Assembly: GCA_031272575.1 (NCBI GenBank)
Contig: JAISTO010000116.1
Location: forward strand, 1 to 16,872
DNA from: Treponema sp.
GTDB taxonomy: Bacteria; Spirochaetota; Spirochaetia; Treponematales; Breznakiellaceae
Reading direction: 5' to 3'
DNA length: 16,872 nucleotides
Shown in pieces: positions 1 through 6,470 of the stretch. The position numbers and the translations under genes are program-made. Every line of letters begins with the position of its first letter. Positions within the stretch are counted from its first letter, which is position 1. Under the pieces are notes generated by a model that worked only from the letters and a program-made list of their open reading frames with translations, was not told the origin of the DNA and ran no database searches.

Positions 1-621
1 CTGGAGCGGGTCAGGAAGGTCCTCCTCGGGGCGGGCTATAGCGATGACAGCGCAGGCGGGCCGCGCGCCAGTTCCTGGCGTGACTACAACCGGGCCTTCT
101 TCAGCGCGCTCCGCACCGAAAAACTCATGAGGTTCATCCTGGTGGGGCTCATCTGCGTGGTGGTGGCGCTGAACATCTTCCAGGCCCAGCGCCGCATCGT
201 GCTGGAAAAGCGGGACGAGATCGGGCTGCTGCGGGCGCTCGGCGCTTCTGACGCGGCGGTCAGGTCCATCTTTACCTGGAACGGGTTGGTCACCGGGCTT
301 GCCGGCTCCGTGCTGGGCCTCGTCCCCGGGCTCCTCTGCGCGTTTCACATTCAGGCGGTCTTCTCCGCGCTCGAGACCGCGGTCAACTTCGTCATCCATG
401 TCGTGAACCGGATCGCCGCGCTGGGCGGCGGGCGCGAGGCCGGCGAGTTCGCGGTTTTTTCGACTCAAATTTTCTATATAAAAGAAATTCCTTCGCGGGT
501 TATGCCCGCCGAGGTCATTATGATTTTTTTGGCGGGTCTCCTTTCGGCCCTGCTTGCGGCATGGTTTGCCTCGGGCAAGGTGTCGCGGACCAGACCCGCG
601 GAGGTGCTGCGCTATGAGTAA
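1..621 (+). CDS. Lipoprotein-releasing (LolC/LolE-type) ABC permease, 3' end only
   Basis: The reading frame is open from the first base, so the gene begins upstream; 206 residues are visible. The visible part matches the C-terminal half of a LolC/LolE/MacB-type permease. A membrane segment (about residues 43-60) is followed by the cytoplasmic coupling stretch with the motif RDEIGLLRALGAS, then two more hydrophobic segments (about 97-118 and 180-197) and the typical end RTRPAEVLRYE. In the Lol system two such permeases and the LolD ATPase extract lipoproteins from the inner membrane and hand them to a periplasmic carrier. The stop overlaps the lolD start by 8 bp, which suggests translational coupling. 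A short AT-rich patch near 455-535 is unlike the surrounding GC-rich codons. Whether it is LolC or LolE cannot be decided from this fragment. Confidence 0.88.
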   Translation: MERVRKVLLGAGYSDDSAGGPRASSWRDYNRAFFSALRTEKLMRFILVGLICVVVALNIFQAQRRIVLEKRDEIGLLRALGASDAAVRSIFTWNGLVTGLAGSVLGLVPGLLCAFHIQAVFSALETAVNFVIHVVNRIAALGGGREAGEFAVFSTQIFYIKEIPSRVMPAEVIMIFLAGLLSALLAAWFASGKVSRTRPAEVLRYE

Positions 622-1432
622 GGTCATTATCGTCAACAATCTGGTGAAAAGTTACGTTTCCAGCACGGAGACGCTGCACATCCTGCGGGGCCTCAGTTTC
701 GCGGTCGAGGCCGGAGCGGCCGCGGCCGTCACGGGGCAGAGCGGGAGCGGCAAGAGCACGCTGCTCAACATCCTGGGGGGGCTCGACCGCTGCGACGAGG
801 GCGAACTGTCCATCGCGGGCACGGACATACGGGCGCTCGGTGAAAACGCGCTCTCGGTCTTCCGGCAGAAGACGATCGGCTTCATCTTTCAGTTTCACTA
901 TCTTTTAAAGGACTTCACGGCCCTGGAAAACGTCATGCTGCCCGCGTATATAGCGGGCGTAAAAAAGAAGGAGGCCATCGAGCGGGCGCAGGCCCTCCTC
1001 GAGGACCTCGGCCTCGCCGACCGGGTAAAGCACTACCCCTCGGAACTGTCCGGCGGGGAGCGCCAGCGGGTGGCGGTGGCGCGCGCCATGGTGAACGAGC
1101 CCCTCATCATCCTTGCTGATGAACCGACCGGCAACCTGGACCCGGACAACTCCGACGCGGTGTCAGAACTGCTGTACGGCGAGGCCGAAAAAAAGGGCGC
1201 CACCCTCGTCGTGGTGACGCACGACGCGCGGGTCGCGGCCCGGGCAAAGACGCACTTCAGTTTGGAAAACGGCGTCCTCGCGCCGGCGGCTCGGACATCC
1301 CGTCATTCCGCGGCTCGGACATCCCGTCATTCCGCGGCTCGGACATCCCGTCATTCCGCGGCTCGGACATCCCGTCATTCCGCGGCTCGGACATCCCGTC
1401 ATTCCGAGGCGGGGCCGGGGGGGGCGCGATGA
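614..1432 (+). CDS. lolD: LolD-like lipoprotein-release ABC transporter ATPase with octapeptide-repeat tail
   Basis: ATPase of a LolCDE-type transporter, 272 aa from the ATG at 614. A longer frame opens at 554, but it lies inside the upstream gene and adds unrelated residues. All ABC motifs are present: Walker A GQSGSGKST (41-49), Q-loop Gln93, signature LSGGE (145-149), Walker B IILADE (165-170), D-loop NLD and switch His203. The core ends at about residue 224, the usual LolD length. It is followed by five exact copies of AARTSRHS (225-264) and EAGPGGAR. This tail is encoded by a 24-bp tandem repeat and is not part of the known family. The stop overlaps the next permease start (ATGA), so the three genes are tightly coupled. 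MacB-type ATPases look similar; the flanking LolC/E-type permeases favour Lol. Confidence 0.93.
   Translation: MSKVIIVNNLVKSYVSSTETLHILRGLSFAVEAGAAAAVTGQSGSGKSTLLNILGGLDRCDEGELSIAGTDIRALGENALSVFRQKTIGFIFQFHYLLKDFTALENVMLPAYIAGVKKKEAIERAQALLEDLGLADRVKHYPSELSGGERQRVAVARAMVNEPLIILADEPTGNLDPDNSDAVSELLYGEAEKKGATLVVVTHDARVAARAKTHFSLENGVLAPAARTSRHSAARTSRHSAARTSRHSAARTSRHSAARTSRHSEAGPGGAR
1286..1405 (+). repeat. Perfect 5 x 24-bp tandem repeat inside the 3' end of lolD
   Basis: Five identical 24-bp units run from 1286 to 1405 without a mismatch (1286-1309, 1310-1333, 1334-1357, 1358-1381, 1382-1405). The unit begins GCGGCTCGG and ends CCCGTCATTCC. Since 24 is a multiple of three, the array stays in the lolD frame and encodes AARTSRHS each time. 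On the reverse strand the same DNA reads as an open frame of PRNDGMSE units. The lack of any divergence suggests recent expansion or homogenisation. Confidence 0.97.
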
Positions 1433-2691
1433 GAGGCAGTCCCGCGTCCTTCATCGCGCTCCGCTACCTGGCGGGCCGCGCGAAGGAGGGGGGCCGCTAC
1501 CTCCGGGGGGCCGCGGCGGGCATTGCGCTGAGCCTGGTGCCCATCGTCGTCACCCTCATCGTGTCGGACGGCATGATACGCGGCATCACCGACCGCTACC
1601 TCGAACTGGGCACCGGCCATATCCAGGTCTACAACTACTTCGACCGCGCCAACCCTCAGGACGCGCGGCTCCTCATCGAAGGGATGGAGGGGGTGCGCGG
1701 CGTCTGGGAGGAGCGGCATGGCCTGGGGGTGCTCCTCGGGCGGAACGGCTCGCAGGGCACGACGATACGCGCGGTCGAGGCGGGCTTCCTCGCCGACCCC
1801 AGCGCCGCCCAGTACCTCGAAGTGCTCGCCGGCAGCGGCGCCCTCGAGGGTGATGACGAGGTCCTGCTCGGCGAGGAACTCGCCCGCGCGGTGGGGGCCG
1901 AGCCGGGCGGCCGCGTCCGCGTCATGACCATGCGCACTACCGAAGACGGCCGCGGCGTCCCCCGCGTCACCCTCTTCACGGTAAAGGGCATAGTCTCCTC
2001 GGGCTACCGCGAACTGGACGCGCTCTGGTGCCTCACGAGCCTCGAGGCCGGCAAAAAGATCCTCGCGCCCGAAGCCTCGGACGCCTTCTTAACCGTCAAA
2101 ATTGACGACCCCTACGGCGGCGTGGAGGATCTGGGCCTCGCCCTGTACCAGATGCTCGGCTACGGCTACGGGATCTACACCTGGCAGAGCCTGCAGCGGG
2201 CGCAGTACAGTTCCTACGAGAGCACCCGCCAGTTGCTGCTCTTTATCATGGCCCTTATCGTGCTCGTCGCCGCGGTGAACGTGTCCTCGGCCACGGCCAT
2301 GCTTGCCATCGACCGCCGGCGGGACATCGCTATCTTTAAGACCGGCGGCATGGGGGCCGGGCTCTGCCGGCGGATCTTTCTGTGGGGCAGTTTTCTGACC
2401 GGCGGTATAGGCGCCGTCATCGGCATTGCGGCCGGCCTCGCCATCGGCGTCAACATCAACGCGCTCATCCGTGGCCTCGAGGCCGTCTCCCGCTGGTTCG
2501 CCGCCGTCTTCCTCGGCGGGCCGCGGGAAGGGGCCGCCAGTTACTACCTCCAGCGCATCCCCGTCATCGTCGACTGGCGGGCCGTGCTCCTCATCGGCAT
2601 CTTCACCGTGCTCTGCTCATGTCTCGCCTCGTGGATCCCCGCCCGAAGAGCCGGCAAACTAAAGCCGGTAGAGGTGCTGCGGAAGTATTAG
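1429..2691 (+). CDS. Lipoprotein-releasing (LolC/LolE-type) ABC permease
   Basis: Complete 420-residue permease with the LolC/LolE layout: one N-terminal membrane segment (about 28-47), a large periplasmic domain (about 50-260), then three membrane segments (about 267-291, 316-343 and 384-404). The cytoplasmic coupling motif DRRRDIAIFKTGGM follows the second segment, and the protein ends KLKPVEVLRKY, parallel to the end of the partial permease upstream. It should pair with that permease and LolD to release lipoproteins from the inner membrane. The ATG overlaps the lolD stop by 4 bp. Family length (about 400-415 aa) fits. LolC versus LolE cannot be assigned with confidence. It is the last gene of the operon seen here, and the next gene is convergent. 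Confidence 0.92.
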   Translation: MRGSPASFIALRYLAGRAKEGGRYLRGAAAGIALSLVPIVVTLIVSDGMIRGITDRYLELGTGHIQVYNYFDRANPQDARLLIEGMEGVRGVWEERHGLGVLLGRNGSQGTTIRAVEAGFLADPSAAQYLEVLAGSGALEGDDEVLLGEELARAVGAEPGGRVRVMTMRTTEDGRGVPRVTLFTVKGIVSSGYRELDALWCLTSLEAGKKILAPEASDAFLTVKIDDPYGGVEDLGLALYQMLGYGYGIYTWQSLQRAQYSSYESTRQLLLFIMALIVLVAAVNVSSATAMLAIDRRRDIAIFKTGGMGAGLCRRIFLWGSFLTGGIGAVIGIAAGLAIGVNINALIRGLEAVSRWFAAVFLGGPREGAASYYLQRIPVIVDWRAVLLIGIFTVLCSCLASWIPARRAGKLKPVEVLRKY

Positions 2692-2694
2692 CAT

Positions 2695-2835
2695 GGGGAG
2701 TAGGGGGGATAGGGAGTAGGGGGCGCGACGTTTCGAGATGCGCGGGTTGCCGACAAGCATGACGGTAGTCCGCGCCCCCACAAGCGTTGAGCACCCCACT
2801 CCCTACTAGCCACTCCCCACTCCCTACCCCCCTAC
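2695..2835. repeat. Inverted-repeat element of G-heptad and C-heptad arms between convergent genes
   Basis: The left side is G-rich (GGGGAGT at 2695, AGGGAGT at 2711). The right side is an array of six C-rich 7-mers (2794-2835: CCCCACT, CCCTACT, AGCCACT, CCCCACT, CCCTACC, CCCCTAC). The arm 2700-2717 is complementary to 2819-2835 with one bulged A. An inner pair, GGGGGCGCG (2719-2727) with CGCGCCCCC (2771-2779), is perfect. The last heptad contains the stop codon of the minus-strand gene. The hairpin could end transcription from both sides, but there is no T-tract. The core carries CGGTAGTCCGCGC (2763-2775), repeated exactly at 7902-7914. Confidence 0.8.
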
Positions 2836-3854
2836 CTGCGCGTTTTTACCTGTTCGGCAAAACCGGTTAAGTTTTTAAAATGAAAGGCATCGCCTGAATC
2901 GAGGATGACGCGGCCGGAAAAAAAGCCGCAGATCTGGCGGCGCTTGCGGCTGTACCACAAAAAGCGGTAGCGCTCGGAGCGGATCTGGTGCGGGGTGAAG
3001 GTCATCTCGAGGCGGTTGTCGTTGCTCGTGAAGTGCCAGGGGAGCAGCCAGTCGGAGGGGGGGATATGAAAGGTTACCGTGTCCAGTTTGTGGAGCGTCC
3101 CGTCGAGGAAAAACGCGTTCTCCGTGCCCTCGCGCGAATCCGCGCTGTCGTAGCCCACGTTGAGCGCGGCCAGATGGTGATGAGCAAGCCCCGCGGCGGA
3201 GGCCCACCAGCGCACATCACGGCGGGGCCGGGACCCCCGCCCCCACTCGAAGATGCCCCAGGAGTTCCCGCGGGTAAAGACCACCTCGGCCCCCCCCGCC
3301 TGTATGACCCCCTCGACCGTGTAGCCGGGGCTATGCAGCATATACCGGAAGGCATGCTTCGCCTGCCGCCAACCCATGTTCGCCGCGATCGCCTGGGCGC
3401 CCGGGGCCGGGCTCAGCACGACCTCGCCGCGCAGGCTCCGGTGATGCCCGAAGTGGGGCATATCGATGCGGATAAGCCGGACGCCCGCCCCCATGGAGAC
3501 GAACTCGAAGATGGCCCCGTGCGTTTTCAATTTGATTGACCCGCTCTCGCTCGCTGCGGGGAGCCCGAGAGAGCCGAGTGAAAGGGGGATAGTGTAGGTC
3601 TGCGTGACGCGTTTTTTTTCCCGCAGGGCCACGAGGGACAGCCCCGCATAGCCGAGGTACCCGTCATCCCGTATTTCGAGGATGACCAGATGAGTCGGCG
3701 AAAAGAAGATGTAGCGGTCGCAGGCGGCGATGTTTCGGAGGGGGCTTCGCAGCAGCCGGGGATCGTACACGAAGGCGGGGAAGCACGCCCAGCCCGCATT
3801 GCAGGGCCGCCCCTCCCCATCGATGACCGCCGCGGGCCCGGTGAACTCCCCCAT
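2832..3854 (-). CDS. DUF2804 family protein
   Basis: 340 residues. The C-terminal third carries the pattern I associate with DUF2804: the stretch WHFTSNDNRLEMTF, then GFFSGRVILDSGD and the ending LTGFAEQVKTRR. No catalytic motif of a known enzyme is evident, there is no signal peptide and no clear membrane segment, so the protein is probably cytoplasmic. It is rich in aromatic and Gly residues as in beta-sandwich folds. The biochemical role of the family is not known to me. The ATG at 3854 shares one base with the stop of the upstream FecR-domain gene (TGATG), so the two are co-transcribed and coupled. The stop codon lies inside the heptad array that separates it from the lol operon. Confidence 0.8.
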   Translation of the reverse strand: MGEFTGPAAVIDGEGRPCNAGWACFPAFVYDPRLLRSPLRNIAACDRYIFFSPTHLVILEIRDDGYLGYAGLSLVALREKKRVTQTYTIPLSLGSLGLPAASESGSIKLKTHGAIFEFVSMGAGVRLIRIDMPHFGHHRSLRGEVVLSPAPGAQAIAANMGWRQAKHAFRYMLHSPGYTVEGVIQAGGAEVVFTRGNSWGIFEWGRGSRPRRDVRWWASAAGLAHHHLAALNVGYDSADSREGTENAFFLDGTLHKLDTVTFHIPPSDWLLPWHFTSNDNRLEMTFTPHQIRSERYRFLWYSRKRRQICGFFSGRVILDSGDAFHFKNLTGFAEQVKTRR

Positions 3855-4882
3855 CAGAACTTTTTCGGATTATAAAACAAACCGGTAAAGAGCGAAAAGA
3901 GCCCCACGCCCATAGGCGCGTACGAAATGGAGCGGATCGTATTGGCGTTTTCGGCATTCCCGTCCGCCATCTGATCGGCAAGCCCGTAACAGAGGCCGCC
4001 CGCCACCGAGAGCAGTATGCCGAACGCCACCGCCGTGTTCTTTATGCGCCGCGCCCGGAAGTACGGCGCAAGGTCAGGCAGTACCGGGGATGCGGGCGGG
4101 GCCTGCACAATCGATTCGGGCGGCGGGAGCGAGTCGGGGTTGAGCAGCGGGGCAAGGGTGATGTCGGGCATGGGGAGGGGGGCGGTGCCGGTAAACTGAT
4201 GATCCGACCAGTAGCCGTGCGCCTCCTCGCTCATAGTCCGGCGCTCGGAGAAGACGAGTGACGAGGCCGCCTCCATGTAGAGGCTCTCCTGCGCGTTCAG
4301 GTGTATGCCCTGCTCGTTGATGATCTTGCCGGCCGGGTCGAAGGGGTAGACCATGTTCTGGCCGCGGAAACCGTAGGCCCGCAGGAGGGAGCGGGGCGTC
4401 TGGGTGCCCGGGTAGGGCGGCGCCACGAGGTAGTCGAGGCCGACATCCCCGCCTTCCATGCGGACGGCCGCTATCCCCGCCCGAATGACGAGGGTGCGGC
4501 TGGCCGGGTCCCCTTGCTCGCCGAAGACGGCCCGTATCCTGCCGTAAAGCAGGTTGACGTCGAGGAAGCGGCCCTGCTCGTCGAAGCCGTTGTAGGTCAG
4601 CGAGGAGTTTTCCGCCAGTTTGATGATAGTGCCGCTCGGCGTGAGCTGTATCTCGATCCACGTGCCCGGCCCCGTCTGCACCGCGTTCCCCTGGCTGAGG
4701 CTCTTAAGGAGGGGCGCGTCAGGCGCGATGGGGACGTTTTCGAGTTTCCCCCCGTTGCTTATGACGAATTCAGCCCCCTCGCCATGATAAATCTGCGCGT
4801 CCTGGGCAAAAAGCCCCCCCCGCGCCGCCAGCAAAAAAGCCGCCGCCAACGCGGCGCGCCCGCCATTTCTGTTCCCCTGCAT
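3854..4882 (-). CDS. Exported FecR-domain protein with C-terminal membrane segments
   Basis: 342 residues from the ATG at 4882. That start is chosen because an AGGAGG ribosome site (4893-4888) sits 5 nt upstream and the protein then begins with a signal peptide (basic start, hydrophobic core, cleavage near LFA-QDAQ at about residue 25). A frame open to 5026 would run through the promoter and hide the signal peptide. Residues about 35-180 fit a FecR domain: a G-x-x-V-x-T-G-like turn, paired strands ending in LAENSSLTYNG, the NLLYGRIRAVFGE strand and the IRAGIAAVRMEGGDVGLDYL stretch. A proline-rich linker follows, then two hydrophobic segments (about 283-302 and 321-337). No sigma factor or TonB receptor is adjacent, so iron regulation is not implied. 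A structural or signalling role at the envelope is a guess. Confidence 0.82.
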   Translation of the reverse strand: MQGNRNGGRAALAAAFLLAARGGLFAQDAQIYHGEGAEFVISNGGKLENVPIAPDAPLLKSLSQGNAVQTGPGTWIEIQLTPSGTIIKLAENSSLTYNGFDEQGRFLDVNLLYGRIRAVFGEQGDPASRTLVIRAGIAAVRMEGGDVGLDYLVAPPYPGTQTPRSLLRAYGFRGQNMVYPFDPAGKIINEQGIHLNAQESLYMEAASSLVFSERRTMSEEAHGYWSDHQFTGTAPLPMPDITLAPLLNPDSLPPPESIVQAPPASPVLPDLAPYFRARRIKNTAVAFGILLSVAGGLCYGLADQMADGNAENANTIRSISYAPMGVGLFSLFTGLFYNPKKF

Positions 4883-4937
4883 ACACCCCTCCTGCAAAGA
4901 TGACCCCCCGCCGCGGCGGAAGTATCCGTATCCCTTA

Positions 4938-4966
4938 AGTATAGCGTAAAAGAAAGAAAGAGTCAA
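4938..4966 (-). promoter_or_regulatory. Sigma-70 promoter for the FecR/DUF2804 operon
   Basis: On the minus strand a -35 box TTGACT (4966-4961) and a -10 box TATACT (4943-4938) are 17 nt apart; each matches the consensus at 5 of 6 positions. Transcription would start near 4931, leaving a leader of about 49 nt with AGGAGG before the ATG. It is the strongest promoter-like match in the window. Confidence 0.75.
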
Positions 4967-5004
4967 GGGGGCGCGATGCCTCAAGAAAAATGTTACCCCC
5001 CCCC

Positions 5005-5034
5005 TTGACACCTTCGCCCCTTTCACCCTAGCAT
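5005..5034 (+). promoter_or_regulatory. Sigma-70 promoter for glyQS, preceded by a C9 tract
   Basis: TTGACA (5005-5010), an 18-nt spacer and TAGCAT (5029-5034). Nine consecutive C bases (4996-5004) directly abut the -35 box. The predicted start near 5041 coincides with the AAGAGG ribosome site, so the leader would be only about 11 nt. Confidence 0.65.
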
Positions 5035-5051
5035 AGCCTCAAGAGGTGTTC

Positions 5052-6461
5052 ATGCAAGACGAACAGAACGAATACTCAGGCGCCGCCACTATGGAAAAGA
5101 TCACGTCGCTCGCAAAACGGCGGGGCTTCGTGTTTCAGTCCTCGGAAATCTACGGGGGACAGAACGGCGCCTGGGATTACGGCCCTTTGGGGATCGCGCT
5201 TAAAAACCGCATCGCGCAGGCCTGGTGGAAGGAGATGACGCAACTGAACGACGATATCGTCGGGCTCGACGCGGCCATCCTTATGCACCCGCGCGTGTGG
5301 GAGGCCTCAGGCCATGTGGAAAACTTTACGGACCCGCTCGTGGACTGCAAGAAATGCAAGGCGCGTTTCCGTGCCGACCAAATTCCCGCGGAGAAACTCG
5401 CGGCCAAAAAGTGTCCCGAATGCGGGGGGGACTTGACCGATGTTCGAAAATTCAACCTTATGTTCAAAACGAACATAGGCCCGGCCGAGGACAGCGCAAG
5501 CGTCATCTATCTGCGGCCCGAAACCGCGCAGGGTATCTATGTCAACTATAAAAACATCATCCAGTCCAACCGGATGAAGATCCCCTTCGGCATCGCGCAG
5601 ATAGGCAAGGCCTTCCGCAACGAGATCGTCACGAAGAACTTCATCTTCCGCACCTGCGAGTTCGAACAGATGGAGATGCAGTTTTTTGTGAAGCCGGGGG
5701 ATGACGAGCGCTGGTTCGACGAGTGGCGCAGGCGCCGCTGGGCCTACTACGAAAAACTCGGCGTCCGCATGGACCGCCTCCGCTGGCACCGGCATGGGCC
5801 GGACGAACTGGCGCACTACGCGAAGGACGCGTACGACATCGAGTACCTGTTCCCCATGGGCTGGCGCGAACTGGAGGGGGTGCACAACCGCACGAACTAC
5901 GACCTGTCGCGGCACAGCCAGTTCAGCGGCAAGGACTTGCAGTACATCGAGCAGGAAACGAACGAGCGCTATATCCCCTTCATTATTGAAACGTCGGCGG
6001 GGCTTACCCGCAGCCTTTTAATGATGCTCTGCGACGCGTACGACGAGGAGAAGGTGCCTTCCGAGAAAAAGTCGGGCAGTTCCGCAGGAACTGCAAGCGG
6101 AACCGAAGGTTCCGCCGATGACGATTGGAGGACGGTGCTCCGCTTCCCGCCCGCGGTCGCGCCGCTCACCGTGGCGGTGCTCCCGCTCATGAAGAAAGAC
6201 GGGCTTGCGGAACTGGCGCTGGATATCCGGGCCGAACTGCGGGACGACTTTGCCGCCGATTACGACCAGGCCGGCGCCATAGGCCGGCGCTACCGCCGTC
6301 AGGACGAGGCCGGCACCCCCTTCTGCGTCACGGTCGACTATCAGACGAAGGATGACCAGACCGTCACCCTCCGTTACCGCGACTCGATGGAGCAGGTGCG
6401 GGTGCCCCGGCAGGCCCTCACGGAAAAAATCCGCGCGGACATAAAGGCCTGGAAGCGTTAG
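5052..6461 (+). CDS. glyQS: Glycyl-tRNA synthetase, single-chain class II type
   Basis: Charges tRNA-Gly with glycine; homodimeric type related to the archaeal/eukaryotic enzyme rather than the alpha2-beta2 form. 469 residues, normal for the type. The ATG at 5052 is preferred over GTG at 5046 because AAGAGG (5041-5046) lies 5 nt before it and the GTG would overlap that site. Visible features: YGPLG near 43-47, a zinc ribbon with CxxC pairs at 99/102 and 121/124, YLRPETAQGIYVNY (153-166), class II motif 2 FRNEI to FEFEQM-like TCEFEQMEM (189-209) and motif 3 GLTRSLLMMLCDAY (317-330). The C-terminal anticodon-binding domain (about 360-469) has VAPLTVAVLPL. Between motif 3 and that domain is a low-complexity Ser/Gly/Thr insert (about 338-357) encoded by twin DNA hairpins. 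It is likely co-transcribed with the next gene, 9 bp downstream. Confidence 0.96.
   Translation: MQDEQNEYSGAATMEKITSLAKRRGFVFQSSEIYGGQNGAWDYGPLGIALKNRIAQAWWKEMTQLNDDIVGLDAAILMHPRVWEASGHVENFTDPLVDCKKCKARFRADQIPAEKLAAKKCPECGGDLTDVRKFNLMFKTNIGPAEDSASVIYLRPETAQGIYVNYKNIIQSNRMKIPFGIAQIGKAFRNEIVTKNFIFRTCEFEQMEMQFFVKPGDDERWFDEWRRRRWAYYEKLGVRMDRLRWHRHGPDELAHYAKDAYDIEYLFPMGWRELEGVHNRTNYDLSRHSQFSGKDLQYIEQETNERYIPFIIETSAGLTRSLLMMLCDAYDEEKVPSEKKSGSSAGTASGTEGSADDDWRTVLRFPPAVAPLTVAVLPLMKKDGLAELALDIRAELRDDFAADYDQAGAIGRRYRRQDEAGTPFCVTVDYQTKDDQTVTLRYRDSMEQVRVPRQALTEKIRADIKAWKR
6076..6115. repeat. Twin perfect hairpins inside glyQS
   Basis: Two adjacent palindromes of identical design lie in the coding sequence. 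GCAGTTCC-gca-GGAACTGC occupies 6076-6094 and GCGGAACC-gaa-GGTTCCGC occupies 6097-6115, separated by AA. Each has an 8-bp perfect stem and a 3-nt loop. They encode roughly residues 342-355 (GSSAGTASGTEGSA), a linker between the catalytic and anticodon-binding domains. The sequence looks like a small in-frame insertion. Confidence 0.85.
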
Positions 6462-6470
6462 CGGCCGCCG

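Noticed and set aside
1286..1405. CRISPR-like array
   Set aside because: The units are contiguous with no spacers, in frame within lolD, and no cas gene is present.
1163..1454. Minus-strand open frames with PRNDGMSE or MTGCPSRG repeats opposite the lolD tail
   Set aside because: They exist only because the 24-bp repeat is open in several frames; no ribosome site, and they lie antisense to a well-supported gene.
3854..4882. FecR as part of an iron-siderophore signalling system
   Set aside because: No ECF sigma factor or TonB-dependent receptor is adjacent, and the protein carries a signal peptide, unlike classical FecR.
4883..5026. N-terminal extension of the FecR-domain protein to 5026
   Set aside because: It would pass through the strong promoter at 4938-4966 and put 48 residues ahead of a clear signal peptide with its own AGGAGG site.
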